A stretch of 64,000 nt of DNA from Marinomonas flavescens (GCF_004352835.1 NZ_SJSB01000001.1:62001-126000); one strand, 5' to 3'; shown: positions 10,423 through 20,374, numbered from the stretch's first letter. A program made the numbers and translations. The notes: generated by a model from the letters alone, not told the origin.

Positions 10423-11466
10423 TTAAGAGCCCATGTATACGGATTTGCCGTCAGTCGTTTTCAGATCTTTTGCCCAAGCGTCATGGATAAGCGCTTTTAC
10501 ATTCGCTGGGAATGGAACATAGTGAAGATCTTCAGCGGCTTTGTCGCCATTTGTGTATGCCCAATCAAAGAACTTAAGTACGGCTTTGGTTGCTTTTGGA
10601 TCTTCCACTTTCTTATGAAGAAGAATGAAGGTCGCAGCAGTCATCGGCCAACTTTTCGCACCAGGCTGGTTAGCCAAGATTAGGTAAAAGCCTTTAGCGT
10701 GTTTCCAGTCAGCACCAGCAGCGGCGGCTTGGAAAGTTTCCATCGTAGGCGATACAGTATTGCCTTCTTTGTTTTTCATTTTTGAGTAAGTTAGGTTGTT
10801 TTGCAAAGCGTATGCATATTCAACATAACCAATTGAGTTTTTCAATTGAGATACGTAGTTAGCAACACCTTGGTTACCTTTACCGCCTGTACCAACTGGC
10901 CACTGAACGGAAGCATCAACACCTACATCTTTTTTCCATTCAGGAGAAATATCTGCTAAATAGTAAGTGAAGTTGAAGGTAGTACCAGAACCGTCTGCAC
11001 GGTGAACAACCGAAATTTTGTTATCAGGTAAGTTAACGCTTGGGTTCAATGCTTTGATTTCTGCATCATTCCACTTAGTGATTTTACCTAGGAAGATATT
11101 AGCGATTGTCTTGCCATCAAGTACCAATTCGCCAGGTTTGATTCCTTTCACGTTAATGATTGGAACGATGCCGCCCATTACTGTAGGGAACTGCATCATG
11201 CCTTTTTCTTCAAGAACGCTTGCCTTTAACGGCTTATCAGAAGCACCGAAGTCAACGGTTTTTGCTGTGATTTGCTTGATACCGCCGCCAGAACCAATTG
11301 CTTGGTAGTTAAGCTGAGCGCCAGTTTCTTTGTTGTAAGATTGTGCCCACTTAGAATAAACAGGGTATGGGAATGTTGCACCAGCACCAGTGATGTGATC
11401 GGCAGCGAAAGCTGATGTTGCTGTGATTGCAGCGCAAACTGCCAAGCTTGCAAAAATGCGTTTCAT
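10423..11466 (-). CDS. pstS: Periplasmic phosphate-binding protein
   Basis: The phosphate-binding protein, 347 residues. A signal peptide (IFASLAVCAAITATSAFA, cleavage after AFA) precedes ITGAGATFPYPVYSKWAQSY; GSGGGIKQI and HRADGSGTTFNF carry the phosphate ligands. AAGGATAC upstream supports the ATG at 11464-11466. It is the first gene of the operon and has a long leader with a possible Pho box. Confidence 0.95.
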   Translation of the reverse strand: MKRIFASLAVCAAITATSAFAADHITGAGATFPYPVYSKWAQSYNKETGAQLNYQAIGSGGGIKQITAKTVDFGASDKPLKASVLEEKGMMQFPTVMGGIVPIINVKGIKPGELVLDGKTIANIFLGKITKWNDAEIKALNPSVNLPDNKISVVHRADGSGTTFNFTYYLADISPEWKKDVGVDASVQWPVGTGGKGNQGVANYVSQLKNSIGYVEYAYALQNNLTYSKMKNKEGNTVSPTMETFQAAAAGADWKHAKGFYLILANQPGAKSWPMTAATFILLHKKVEDPKATKAVLKFFDWAYTNGDKAAEDLHYVPFPANVKALIHDAWAKDLKTTDGKSVYMGS

Positions 11467-11619
11467 GAGAGTGTATCCTTTTAATGTTCAGTGTGAATTA
11501 TCATTCTTTAAACTGAGATTACGGACAATCTTTGCCGTTCATCTCTTCTCATTTTTATGTGCTAGACAATAAATGGTTTCTGATCACCGTTGTCTGGGGA
11601 GACATATTGAACAAACTTT

Positions 11620-11637
11620 GTGACAGTTTCGTTACTA
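11620..11637 (-). promoter_or_regulatory. Candidate Pho box upstream of pstS
   Basis: On the minus strand an exact CTGTCAC half-site (11626 to 11620) lies four bases after an imperfect half-site TAGTAAC (11637 to 11631), the 7-4-7 spacing of PhoB boxes. It is 154 bases upstream of the pstS start. Only one half matches well, so it is a modest candidate. Confidence 0.4.
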
Positions 11638-12003
11638 AAGCTTAAATAGCCGTATTTTTTTAGTATTTTTATGCCTCTCTGCCATGCTATTTATTCGTTC
11701 TTATAAAGAGAGTTTAATTTAACCTGTTGATATTGCTATATAATTTTCATTTTATCTTTGTGTTCTTTATGAATTATTTTTATTACTGAATTGCGTAAAA
11801 AATGTCATATTCGTAATGGCTTAATCAGCTAGACGCTAAGCTAGGCTGAGTTTTTTGTCGTATATTAAGTCACTAATTTGATTTTCAATGATGAGAGAGC
11901 GGCAATATAAAGAGTAATTTTCTCTTGCCGTTACAAGTGTTTCAAAATGATATAAACTGATAAAAATAATTCATTTTTGTGCCGAAAGAATAAGGAAAGG
12001 GTC
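11638..12003. other. AT-rich intergenic region, divergent promoters expected
   Basis: This stretch separates the divergent pstS and malate synthase genes. It must carry the malate synthase promoter, but I see no convincing -35/-10 pair, operator, RNA gene or further conserved structure. Confidence 0.5.
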
Positions 12004-14172
12004 ATGACAACACGAATCCAGCAAGGCGGTTTGTCGATAGCGGAAGGGCTATGGCGTTTGGTGAATGAAGAAATAGCACCGGGTACCGGTATTGACCCGA
12101 CGGTCTTTTGGAATGGTTTCGAAGCAACCTTGCAGGACCTTGCTCCGAAAAACAAAGCGTTGCTGGCAAAACGAGATGTCTTACAAACTCAGATCGACGA
12201 ATGGCATCTAGCGCACAAGGCGCAACCTCACGACGCCAATGACTATAAAGCCTTTTTAAAAGAAATCGGCTATCTGTTGCCAGAAGGGCCTGCTTTTAAA
12301 ATCACCACCCAGAATGTAGACGAAGAAATCGCTGAGCAAGCGGGGCCACAGCTGGTGGTGCCGCTGAAAAATGCGCGCTTTGCCTTAAATGCCGCTAACG
12401 CTCGTTGGGGAAGTCTTTATGATGCCTTGTACGGCACGGATGCGATTCCAGAAGTCGACGGTGCGGAAAAAACCAGTAGTTATAATCCCATTCGTGGCGA
12501 CAAGGTCATCGCTTTCGGTCGTCAGTTATTAGACCAAGCGGCACCCTTGGCTCATGGCTCTCATCGTGATGCAACGGCGTATCAAATAGACAATGCTGAA
12601 CTGCTGGTGACTCTGGTATCTGGCGAACAAGTGGGCTTAGCAGAAGCGGAAAAATGCGTGGGCTTTAATGGCGCCGCGTTAACGCCAACAGCCATTCTAT
12701 TAAAAAACAACGGCCTGCACATTGAGATTCAGATCGCCCCAGCGTCGCTTGTCGGCAAAACCGATAAAGCCGGTGTGAAGGATTTACTGGTTGAAGCGGC
12801 GATTACCACCATCATGGATTGTGAAGACTCCATCGCGGCGGTGGACGCAGAAGACAAAATTGAAGTGTACCGAAATTGGCTTGGCCTGATGAACGGCTCT
12901 TTGCAGGATCAGTTTGAAAAAGGTGGTCATACGGTGACCCGGGTTATGAACCCAGATCGCACCTATCTCACGCCCTCTGGCGGGTCATTGACCTTGCCGG
13001 GTCGCAGTTTGTTATTTATTCGCAACGTTGGTCATTTAATGACGAACTCGGCGATTATTGATCGAGAAGGCAATCAAGTGCCTGAAGGCATTATGGACGG
13101 ATTTATCTGTGCTTATGCCGCAATGCATGACTTGAACAGCACCACAACACGCAAAAATAGCCGTGCGGGCAGCGTTAATATCGTCAAACCTAAAATGCAT
13201 GGTCCTGAAGAAGTGGCTTTTGCGGTTGAATTATTTGCTCGTATTGAAGAAGTCCTACAACTCAAACGCAATACCTTAAAAATTGGCATCATGGACGAAG
13301 AGCGCCGTACCACAGTGAATTTAAAAGAATGCATTCGTGCTGCCAGTGAGCGAGTGGTGTTTATTAATACCGGTTTCCTTGATCGCACCGGTGATGAAAT
13401 TCACACCTCCATGATGGCTGGGGCGTTTGTGCCAAAATCCATCATGAAGCAACAGCCTTGGATTCAAGCCTACGAAGATTGGAACGTCGATATTGGCATC
13501 GAATGCGGATTGCCCGGTAAAGCGCAAATTGGTAAAGGCATGTGGGCCATGCCAGATGAAATGGCGGCGATGCTAGAGCAAAAAATAGCGCATCCCATGT
13601 CAGGGGCGAACACCGCTTGGGTACCATCGCCCAATGGGGCCACACTGCACAGCACCCATTATCACACGGTGAATGTACGCGCTCGCCAACAAATCTTGGC
13701 CACACGTCAACGAGCCAGCTTAGATGATATTTTGCATATTCCTTTAATGGATGATCCTAGCGCACTGACGGCGGAGCAAATCAAATTTGAGCTGGATAAC
13801 AACGCCCAAGGTATCTTAGGCTATGTTGTGCGCTGGATTGATCAAGGGGTAGGTTGTTCTAAAGTGCCAGACATTAATAATGTAGGCTTAATGGAAGACA
13901 GAGCGACATTACGTATTTCGTCTCAGCATCTTGCAAACTGGCTAGAGCACGGCGTGTGCAACGAAGCGCAGGTGATGGAAGCGCTAAAACGTATGGCGGC
14001 GATTGTGGATAAGCAAAATGCCGATGACCCTGCGTATCAATCCATGGCGCCAAGTTACGATGGTATTGCGTTTAGTGCCGCATGCGATCTTGTTTTTAAA
14101 GGCAAGGAACAGCCATCAGGCTATACCGAGCCGTTGTTGCACGCCTATCGCATTGCGAAAAAAGCCGAATAA
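12004..14172 (+). CDS. glcB: Malate synthase G
   Basis: Condenses glyoxylate with acetyl-CoA to malate, the second step of the glyoxylate bypass and of glycolate use. The 722 residues match the roughly 723 of the G isoform. Visible are the start [25 protein letters not shown] near residue 337, [18 protein letters not shown] near 395, [15 protein letters not shown] near 425 and [19 protein letters not shown] near 455. The start is ATG at 12004 after AAGGAAAGG; an upstream in-frame ATG at 11977 lacks a site. No glycolate oxidase or isocitrate lyase gene is adjacent. Confidence 0.95.
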   Translation: MTTRIQQGGLSIAEGLWRLVNEEIAPGTGIDPTVFWNGFEATLQDLAPKNKALLAKRDVLQTQIDEWHLAHKAQPHDANDYKAFLKEIGYLLPEGPAFKITTQNVDEEIAEQAGPQLVVPLKNARFALNAANARWGSLYDALYGTDAIPEVDGAEKTSSYNPIRGDKVIAFGRQLLDQAAPLAHGSHRDATAYQIDNAELLVTLVSGEQVGLAEAEKCVGFNGAALTPTAILLKNNGLHIEIQIAPASLVGKTDKAGVKDLLVEAAITTIMDCEDSIAAVDAEDKIEVYRNWLGLMNGSLQDQFEKGGHTVTRVMNPDRTYLTPSGGSLTLPGRSLLFIRNVGHLMTNSAIIDREGNQVPEGIMDGFICAYAAMHDLNSTTTRKNSRAGSVNIVKPKMHGPEEVAFAVELFARIEEVLQLKRNTLKIGIMDEERRTTVNLKECIRAASERVVFINTGFLDRTGDEIHTSMMAGAFVPKSIMKQQPWIQAYEDWNVDIGIECGLPGKAQIGKGMWAMPDEMAAMLEQKIAHPMSGANTAWVPSPNGATLHSTHYHTVNVRARQQILATRQRASLDDILHIPLMDDPSALTAEQIKFELDNNAQGILGYVVRWIDQGVGCSKVPDINNVGLMEDRATLRISSQHLANWLEHGVCNEAQVMEALKRMAAIVDKQNADDPAYQSMAPSYDGIAFSAACDLVFKGKEQPSGYTEPLLHAYRIAKKAE

Positions 14173-14194
14173 CCAAGGCGTCTTCTGTGTTATT

Positions 14195-14222
14195 AAAGCC
14201 GGGCCTGTCGCTCGGCTTTTTT
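14195..14222 (+). terminator. Intrinsic terminator of malate synthase
   Basis: AAAGCCGGGC pairs with GCTCGGCTTT (one mismatch) around a five-base loop and runs into a T tract. It lies 22 bases past the stop codon. Confidence 0.85.
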
Positions 14223-14256
14223 GTCGTTATAATAAGGTCAATTTTATTTTGGATTG

Positions 14257-15507
14257 ATGGTTTTGCAGACTCTACAACAACTGAATAACGGTGAATTAAG
14301 TGGCGTAAAGCGCCTTCAATTGGCAGAAAATCTCAGTGAATTTCCTGAGGCTATTTATTCCTTGGCGGACAGCTTAGAAATTCTCGACTTGTCGAATAAT
14401 GCGCTCACCAGCTTGCCTGATGATCTGGCAAGGTTGAGCAACCTTAAAATTCTATTTTGTTCTAATAACCAGTTTACTGAGCTGCCTGAAGTGCTTGGAA
14501 CTTGCTCTAAGCTCGAAATGATAGGCTTTAAAAGCAATCAGATTCGCACGGTGTCAGGCGCATCCTTACCTCGAATTACCCGCTGGTTGATCTTAACGGA
14601 TAACCAAATTGACACCTTGCCGGATGAAATAGGTGAGTTACCGCGTTTGCAAAAGCTTGCTTTGGCAGGGAACCAATTACGGGAGATTCCTCAATCCATT
14701 AAGCATTGTCAGAATCTAGAGTTGATTCGCTTGTCAGCCAATATGCTAACGACGTTTCCAGATGTCTTGTTCGCTTTGCCTAAATTGGCGTGGTTAGCGT
14801 TTTCAGGTAACCCTTTTTGTGCAAGTCGTGATCTTCATAGCGAGTTTAAAACGGTGTCCGCGAATGACGTAATACTGCATCAAGTACTAGGGCAGGGGGC
14901 GTCTGGCGTCATTTCAAAAGCCACATGGCAAGATAATCGTTTTTCGTTCCCTGACACTATCGCGGTAAAAGTATTTAAAGGTGAGGTCACCAGTGACGGT
15001 TACCCAGAGGATGAGTTGGATGCCTGTTTATCGATTGGTGTGCATGACAATATTGTTAAGCCGTTGGCTAAAATTTCAGAGCCAGAGTGCTCGGCATTGT
15101 TGATGGCACTGATTCCTGAGCATTATTATAACCTTGGTCAACCGCCAAGCTTAGTGAGTTGCACACGAGATACTTTTACCCAAGGTCAGGCTTTTTCCAT
15201 TCAGCAGATTGGCTTTATCGTGGCGCAAATGGACGCCGTGCTACAGCACTTCATCGACAAAGATATTTGTCATGGAGACTTATACGCCCACAATATATTG
15301 ATTAATCCTGAGGGGCATATTTTATTTGGTGATTTTGGCGCAGCATCGAAATACCATAATTTATCCGCTGAGCAAAAACACGGTATTCAAATGATAGAAG
15401 ATCGCGCCATGCGTTTTTTCATCGACGATATGCTTAGTTTGTGTATTGAAGAGGATAAAGACAGTGACTTATATAAAGCATTGCAGAGCAAGGTAGCGCT
15501 TACATAG
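14257..15507 (+). CDS. Leucine-rich-repeat protein kinase
   Basis: A 416-residue soluble protein joining two domains. Residues about 15-190 hold seven or eight leucine-rich repeats (LEILDLSNNALTSLPDDL, LQKLALAGNQLREIP). From about 205 there is a eukaryotic-like kinase: GQGASGVISKA glycine loop, IAVKVFK lysine, the catalytic HGDLYAHNIL in place of HRDxKxxN, and GDFGAAS. ATG at 14257 is preferred over TTG at 14254. No membrane segment is seen. Comparable genes occur in pseudomonads (recalled); the target is unknown. It is monocistronic between two terminators. Confidence 0.85.
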   Translation: MVLQTLQQLNNGELSGVKRLQLAENLSEFPEAIYSLADSLEILDLSNNALTSLPDDLARLSNLKILFCSNNQFTELPEVLGTCSKLEMIGFKSNQIRTVSGASLPRITRWLILTDNQIDTLPDEIGELPRLQKLALAGNQLREIPQSIKHCQNLELIRLSANMLTTFPDVLFALPKLAWLAFSGNPFCASRDLHSEFKTVSANDVILHQVLGQGASGVISKATWQDNRFSFPDTIAVKVFKGEVTSDGYPEDELDACLSIGVHDNIVKPLAKISEPECSALLMALIPEHYYNLGQPPSLVSCTRDTFTQGQAFSIQQIGFIVAQMDAVLQHFIDKDICHGDLYAHNILINPEGHILFGDFGAASKYHNLSAEQKHGIQMIEDRAMRFFIDDMLSLCIEEDKDSDLYKALQSKVALT

Positions 15508-15533
15508 CAGCGTTTTTATCAGCTAAAGATAAG

Positions 15534-15564
15534 AAAGCCGTGAGTCATAAAGGGTCACGGCTTT
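15534..15564. terminator. Bidirectional terminator
   Basis: AAAGCCGTGA at 15534-15543 pairs with TCACGGCTTT around an 11-base loop and is T-rich on both sides. It lies between the convergent kinase and cyclopropane synthase genes. Confidence 0.75.
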
Positions 15565-15603
15565 TCTGCTTCTACTTATTAGATCATTGTTTTAAAAAGA
15601 CGA

Positions 15604-16821
15604 TTAACGAATGCTTTGATAGCGTGGCAGTCTATCGAGACGTTTTCTTAAGACCACTTGGTAAAGTTGTAATGAGCGGCTTCGAAAAGCGCCAGCACAG
15701 GTTTTCAGGTAATAAACCCACATTCGATAAAAGCGCTCATTATACTGGTCTTTTAATTCAGGCCATGCCGCTTCAAAGTTTTCACACCACGCCATTAATG
15801 TGGTCGCGTAATCAGGCCCAAAGTTATGAACATCTTCGATCACAAAATAAGGTTCTACCGCCTTACTTATTTGAGTAAGCGAAGGAATAACGCCGTTGCG
15901 GAAGATGTATTTATCGATCCAAGGGTCGGTTCCTGTCGTGGTTTGATCATTACCTATGGTGTGAAGCACAAAAGTGCCGTCATCTTTCATTAAACGATGA
16001 GCTGTTTTCATATAAGTGTCGTAGTTCTTAGGGCCGACATGTTCAAACATACCAATCGAAACCAGTTTGTCGTATTGGCCTTCTAAACTTCGATAGTCTT
16101 GTAGTGCTATATCGACAGGTAAGCCTTTGCAACGTTCGTCTGCGAGTATCTTTTGTTCTTTGGAAATAGTAATACCAGTGACACTCACACCGTATTCTTT
16201 GGCGGCAAGTTCTGCAAAACTTCCCCAGCCACAGCCTATTTCTAATACGGATTCCCCTTTTTTGAGGTCGGCCTTTTCACAGATTAACCGCAATTTATTC
16301 AGTTGAGCTTCGTGTAAGTTTTTGGCTTTATGCCAGTAACCACAAGAGTAAGCCATGGTAGGGTCAAGCATCGCTTGATAGAGATCGTTGCCAGCATCGT
16401 AATGTTGCTCACCCACTTGGTAAGCTCGTTTTTCTGACTGGCGATTAATAAATTTAGCTAAAATCCAATGTCTAAATATGACCCATCGCCCGGTCATTTT
16501 TTCATCTAAACGAGCGCTAATAATACGAGAAATGAATTCATCAACTTGCTCACAGTCCCACCAGCCATCGACATAAGCTTCCCCTAAACCTAGAGAACCT
16601 TTACTAAGAATTCTGTCCCATAGGGCAGGATTATGCACCTGAGGATCCCATGGATTGGAGCCATTAATAGTGATGCCTGCGTTAGCAAGTTGTGTCCCTA
16701 TCCAGCGCTCAACCGCAGAGGTCGCGTTTTGTTGATCTGAATAGTTTATATCTTGCAAAGTGCTGTCATTTTGAGATGAGGTTGTATTGTGGTCGTTGAG
16801 TTGTTTTGTTGTTACGCCCAT
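15604..16821 (-). CDS. cfa: Cyclopropane-fatty-acyl-phospholipid synthase
   Basis: Methylates unsaturated acyl chains of membrane phospholipids using S-adenosylmethionine. At 405 residues it is slightly longer than E. coli Cfa. The SAM-binding motif VLEIGCGWGSFAELAA is near residue 195, preceded by EQHYDAGNDLYQAMLDPTMAYSCGYW and followed by KLVSIGMFEHVGPKNYDTY. The first 35 residues are low in complexity (Ser/Thr/Asn/Gln-rich). It is transcribed alone. Confidence 0.95.
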   Translation of the reverse strand: MGVTTKQLNDHNTTSSQNDSTLQDINYSDQQNATSAVERWIGTQLANAGITINGSNPWDPQVHNPALWDRILSKGSLGLGEAYVDGWWDCEQVDEFISRIISARLDEKMTGRWVIFRHWILAKFINRQSEKRAYQVGEQHYDAGNDLYQAMLDPTMAYSCGYWHKAKNLHEAQLNKLRLICEKADLKKGESVLEIGCGWGSFAELAAKEYGVSVTGITISKEQKILADERCKGLPVDIALQDYRSLEGQYDKLVSIGMFEHVGPKNYDTYMKTAHRLMKDDGTFVLHTIGNDQTTTGTDPWIDKYIFRNGVIPSLTQISKAVEPYFVIEDVHNFGPDYATTLMAWCENFEAAWPELKDQYNERFYRMWVYYLKTCAGAFRSRSLQLYQVVLRKRLDRLPRYQSIR

Positions 16822-17248
16822 CTATTATCTCCTTATCATGTTGAGCATCTGTCTTTTTGAATAGAGTAGAAATAATCTTTTCAAATATTACTCTTTTGAA
16901 AAGCAAAGCCCAGAGCAGGAAGATCAGCAAGACTTTTAAGTGATTTTATCTAATGGTTTGTTTTGCAAGAAAAATCATAGAAATGTTATTAAAATTAGTG
17001 AAATTGGCCCTAAGTTTAATAAAAAAGAAGAGTTTCAAAGGAATGTGAATCCTTTTTAATTGCATAAATCGTATGAAATATGAACAGTTTTTGGCGTTTT
17101 ATGGTCGTATCCGAAGGTTTTAACACAAAAAAACGGTTCGCTTATGAATATAAACGAACCGTTTTTGATGTATTTCTTTTTTACTTTACACCTGACAACA
17201 GTGATATTGAGCTGCTGCAAAGTTTAGTAAGCGTCGTAAAAACGACCC
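16822..17248. other. AT-rich intergenic region
   Basis: Besides the hairpin at 17129-17166 I see only AT-rich sequence that must contain the cfa promoter (reading left). A short open frame at 17080-17268 overlaps the hairpin and the ribH end and has no family resemblance. Confidence 0.5.
17129..17166. terminator. Strong bidirectional terminator
   Basis: A perfect 12-base stem, AAAAACGGTTCG (17129-17140) with CGAACCGTTTTT (17155-17166), and a 14-base loop. It most likely ends ribH transcription coming from the right. Confidence 0.75.
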
Positions 17249-17746
17249 CTAATAAAGGTGACGCTTAGTTTTTGTTGTTAGCTGAACCGTCATATCACAA
17301 GCAATTGCTAACTCGACGCCTTTCTTAACAAAGTGGCGGCTATAGTAGTTAGAATGCTCATCGTGTTCGTGGAAATTGTGTGGTGTTAATACCGCTGTTA
17401 AAACAGGTACTTCCGTTTCCAATTGAACTTGCATCAAGGCATTACAGACTGTTTGAGCAACGAAGTCGTGACGATAAATACCGCCATCAACGACTAATGC
17501 GCTACCCGCAATCGCAGCGTATTGACCGCTTTTAGCCAGTAACTTGGCTTGTAGTGGTATTTCGTAAGCCCCTGGAACAGGAAAAATATCTATTTTGTTC
17601 AGGTCATAACCGCGAGTAGCCAATTCGGTTTTGAAGCCTTCTAAACAATTCAAAACAATATTGGTGTGCCAAGAAGCATGGATAAATGCAATGCGTTGGT
17701 CTGCTGGGTTAAAGTCAGTAACATTCGTTGTTGAGCTCTGATTCAT
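17249..17746 (-). CDS. ribH: 6,7-dimethyl-8-ribityllumazine synthase, type II
   Basis: Penultimate enzyme of riboflavin synthesis. At 165 residues it has the type II (RibH2) pattern: FIHASWHTNIVLNCLEGF near residue 22, DIFPVPGAYEIPLQA near 54, and GSALVVDGGIYRHDFVAQTV near 82, where type I enzymes read GAVIRGxTxHF. The catalytic His is in YRHDFV. The start at 17746 follows a purine-rich stretch. The FMN riboswitch 126 bases upstream shows that it is flavin-controlled and acts as a stand-alone riboflavin gene. Confidence 0.93.
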   Translation of the reverse strand: MNQSSTTNVTDFNPADQRIAFIHASWHTNIVLNCLEGFKTELATRGYDLNKIDIFPVPGAYEIPLQAKLLAKSGQYAAIAGSALVVDGGIYRHDFVAQTVCNALMQVQLETEVPVLTAVLTPHNFHEHDEHSNYYSRHFVKKGVELAIACDMTVQLTTKTKRHLY

Positions 17747-17792
17747 TTTTAAAAATCCTAAAAAAAATGTGAATCAGGGCGAACGGACAGGC

Positions 17793-17817
17793 GAATACTT
17801 CATCTAGGATGAAATAT
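17793..17817 (-). promoter_or_regulatory. Leader hairpin between FMN riboswitch and ribH
   Basis: AATACTTCATC and GATGAAATATT form an 11-pair stem (one G-U on the transcript) with a three-base loop. It has no T run directly after it, so it may be part of the riboswitch expression platform rather than a simple terminator. Confidence 0.45.
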
Positions 17818-17871
17818 TTTACAAAAGGCGAACATACACAAATGGTATCTCGCTTGAGGTATTGTCTGACG

Positions 17872-18020
17872 CGCTCTCTATCATCCGGACTGTAACCGTC
17901 GGCTCTGGAGTCACACCAGATCTGCTGACCTCATGCTTCTTTGATAGAAGAATGAGCGCTCGCGGGCTTAGAATAAAATTCCTTACCGCCGGTGGGGAGT
18001 TTCACCCCGCCCCGAGAACG
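17872..18020 (-). ncRNA. FMN riboswitch (RFN element)
   Basis: On the minus strand the conserved blocks appear in order: GGGGCGGGGTGAAACTCCCC, ACCGGCGGTAA, AGCCCGCGAGCG, GAGGTCAGCAGATCTGGTG, GACTCCAGAGCCGACGGT and TACAGTCCGGATGA. The closing P1 helix pairs CGTTCTC with GAGAGCG. The match to the RFN consensus is almost complete. It precedes ribH, so flavin mononucleotide should repress lumazine synthase. Confidence 0.95.
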
Positions 18021-18283
18021 AAATCGAATAGTTTCGATGGGTGCAATATACTTTTTTTTAACGAGTTCTGTCAAAGGATGCAGGTACGTTTTGTAAAGAG
18101 ATCCACTTTTATTGTCATCTTGGTGAGCGTAAAAGCGCTTTTTTTTCTTCTTTTAAAGAGCGAGAATAGCCGGACCAACATTTTTACCTTATGACATCGT
18201 GTTTACCGAATGCGAGTCATCCACTTTTTTGATCAGCTTTATTGCAGTTTGTGAGAGGAGTGTTTGTGAAAGGAGTCTCTAAT

Positions 18284-18643
18284 ATGATTATAAATAAAAA
18301 GTCGATGTATTGTTTTTTTACCGGGTTAGCGCTGTTGGGACTAACGGCATGTAGTAGCATTGATACAAGCCAATCGACGGATCAAACCTTTAGTCAGGAA
18401 GACAGTCAAACCGATGTGGCTGATTACTTGTGTACTGGCATGCCTTTAAAAGTCATGTTTCATGGGGAAGAAGCACAAATCATCTGGAAACAAAAAACGT
18501 ATAACTTAACTCAAGCTATTAGCGCCTCTGGGTCGCATTATCTTGGCGAAGACATTTCTTTTTGGATCAAAGGAAAACAAGCGGGTCTTGAAATTGATGA
18601 CCTTTCTCAGATCAAATGCCAGCTTATTCGCGTCGAGTCTTAA
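18284..18643 (+). CDS. MliC-family lipoprotein (lysozyme inhibitor)
   Basis: A 119-residue lipoprotein. The signal ends in a lipobox, LGLTACSS, and the mature part fits the MliC family of membrane-bound C-type lysozyme inhibitors: YLCTGMPLKVMF, TYNLTQAISASGSHYLG, DISFWIKGKQAGL and a closing KCQLI, with the two cysteines of the family disulfide. The start is ATG at 18284 with AAGGAG upstream. It is probably anchored in the outer membrane facing the periplasm. Confidence 0.8.
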   Translation: MIINKKSMYCFFTGLALLGLTACSSIDTSQSTDQTFSQEDSQTDVADYLCTGMPLKVMFHGEEAQIIWKQKTYNLTQAISASGSHYLGEDISFWIKGKQAGLEIDDLSQIKCQLIRVES

Positions 18644-18778
18644 TTCGACGCTGACTTCTCTTATTTACCTGAAGAACTCTCACGTTAACCTTGCCTGTTT
18701 TCATCTCGTCTTGTCGATTTCACGTGTACAATGGGTCGATTCGCGTATTGATAACGCACGACTATTTTAAGAGATGTA

Positions 18779-19555
18779 ATGAGCAAGCTATTTGTAATGG
18801 GCATGGGCCCAGGTGATTTAGGATTGGTTGCACCGAACGCGACCAAAGCATTGGCAACTTGCAGCGATTGGGTTGCCTACGGCTATTATTTAGACCTTTT
18901 AGGTGAGCTAAGTGAAGGCAAAACTTTTCACAACTTGCCGCTAGGTGAAGAAATTGGCCGTGCGCGTTTGGCGCTAACCTTAGCAGCCCAAGGTAAGAGT
19001 ACCGCCTTGATCTCCAGTGGCGACATTGGTATTTATGCCATGGCGACCTTGGTGTTTGAGCTGCTGGACTTGCAGCTGCAAGGCAAAGAAAACCACCCAG
19101 AGTGGTTGGATGTTGAAATTGAAGTGATTCCGGGCATCTCTGCGATGCAAGCGGGGGCGAGCCGAGTGGGCGCCATGCTGGGTCATGATTTCTGTACTAT
19201 TTCTCTTTCTGATTTATTAACCCCGTGGGAAACCATCGACAAGCGTCTACATGCTTGTGGCGCAGGGGACTTTGTCGTCTCCTTTTATAATCCTGTGTCG
19301 AAGAAACGCGATTGGCAATTGAATCACGCCCGTGATGTGTTGCTTCAATATCGCCCTGCCAGCACGCCAGTGATGATTGGTCGTCAGCTAACTCGCCCAG
19401 AAGAAGAGATTACCTTTACTACGCTCGGTGAATTAGACGCCAAAGACGTAGACATGTTTACTATGGTGAGCGTGGGTAACTCAGACACTAAACACATAGT
19501 GAATGGCGAAAAACAGTGGATTTACACCCCGCGCGGCTATTCTAAAAAGCTGTAA
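18779..19555 (+). CDS. cobJ: Precorrin-3B C17-methyltransferase
   Basis: SAM-dependent methylation with ring contraction in cobalamin synthesis. The 258 residues carry the tetrapyrrole methylase fold: MGMGPGDLGLVAPNA at the start, SSGDIGIYAMATLVFEL near 78, EVIPGISAMQAGASRVGAMLGHDFC near 118 and SFYNPVSKKRDWQL near 163. It is the first gene of a five-gene same-strand operon. No cobalamin riboswitch is visible in the 135 bases upstream. Confidence 0.95.
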   Translation: MSKLFVMGMGPGDLGLVAPNATKALATCSDWVAYGYYLDLLGELSEGKTFHNLPLGEEIGRARLALTLAAQGKSTALISSGDIGIYAMATLVFELLDLQLQGKENHPEWLDVEIEVIPGISAMQAGASRVGAMLGHDFCTISLSDLLTPWETIDKRLHACGAGDFVVSFYNPVSKKRDWQLNHARDVLLQYRPASTPVMIGRQLTRPEEEITFTTLGELDAKDVDMFTMVSVGNSDTKHIVNGEKQWIYTPRGYSKKL

Positions 19556-19580
19556 TGTTGATTATATTTAAGGAAGTGAG

Positions 19581-20360
19581 ATGACGGTTTACTTTATTGG
19601 CGCAGGCCCGGGCGATCCAGATTTGATGACGATCAAGGCCGTCAAAACCATGGAGCGCTGTCCTGTCGTTTTGTATGCGGGCTCTTTGATTCCTACGCAA
19701 GTTATCGACAGTGTGCGTGACAGCGCCGAAGCGATTTACGACACCGCCGAAATGAATTTAGATGAAACCACTGCCGTCATTGAAAAAGCCGCAAAAGAAG
19801 GCAAAGACGTAGCGCGTTTACAGTGTGGTGATCCCGCTTTATACGGTGCCATTGGTGAACAAATTCGTCGTCTTGAAGTCTTAGAGATTGATTATGAAGT
19901 GATTCCGGGCGTGAGTGCGGTGGCGGCATCGGCGGCCATGCTGAAAAAAGAGTTAACTCTGTCTGGCGTATCACAAACTGTCATCATGACGCGTTACGAA
20001 GGTAAAACCCCTTTCCCTGAAAGAGAGCGTTTGCCTGCCTTGGCGCAAAGTGGTGCGACGCTTGCGATTCACCTTGGGGTGACACGCATTCACAAAATCG
20101 TTGATGAGTTAATTCCGCATTATGGCGCCGATTGCCCAGTGGCGGTGTGCTATCGAACCAGCTGGCCTGACCAAGATTATGTGGTTGGTACGCTAGCGGA
20201 TATTGTTGCTAAAGTGCGAGAAAAAAAGTTTACTCGAACCAGCCTTATTTTAGTGGGTCGAGTGTTAGACACTGACGACTTTGCTGATTCTTATCTTTAC
20301 GATAAAAGTCAGGCCCACATATTCCGAAAAATCCATCGTCAAAAAGACGACAAAAAATAA
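19581..20360 (+). CDS. cobM: Precorrin-4 C11-methyltransferase
   Basis: The next methyltransferase of the pathway, 259 residues. Family motifs are GAGPGDPDLMTIKA at the start, LQCGDPALYGAIGEQI near residue 80, VIPGVSAVAASAAMLKKELTL near 108 and MTRYEGKTPFPERE near 140. It follows cobJ by 25 bases with AAGGAAGTGAG as a ribosome site. It is the natural partner of CobJ. Confidence 0.95.
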   Translation: MTVYFIGAGPGDPDLMTIKAVKTMERCPVVLYAGSLIPTQVIDSVRDSAEAIYDTAEMNLDETTAVIEKAAKEGKDVARLQCGDPALYGAIGEQIRRLEVLEIDYEVIPGVSAVAASAAMLKKELTLSGVSQTVIMTRYEGKTPFPERERLPALAQSGATLAIHLGVTRIHKIVDELIPHYGADCPVAVCYRTSWPDQDYVVGTLADIVAKVREKKFTRTSLILVGRVLDTDDFADSYLYDKSQAHIFRKIHRQKDDKK

Positions 20361-20374
20361 AAGCAGGATTCATT

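Noticed and set aside
17080-17268. Open frame of 62 codons between cfa and ribH
   Set aside because: It contains a strong terminator hairpin and runs into the ribH 3' end.
17862-18194. Open frame of 110 codons on the plus strand
   Set aside because: It lies over the FMN riboswitch, which is conserved on the other strand, and has no family resemblance.
18644-18778. Possible cobalamin riboswitch upstream of cobJ
   Set aside because: The gap is too short and lacks the B12 box.
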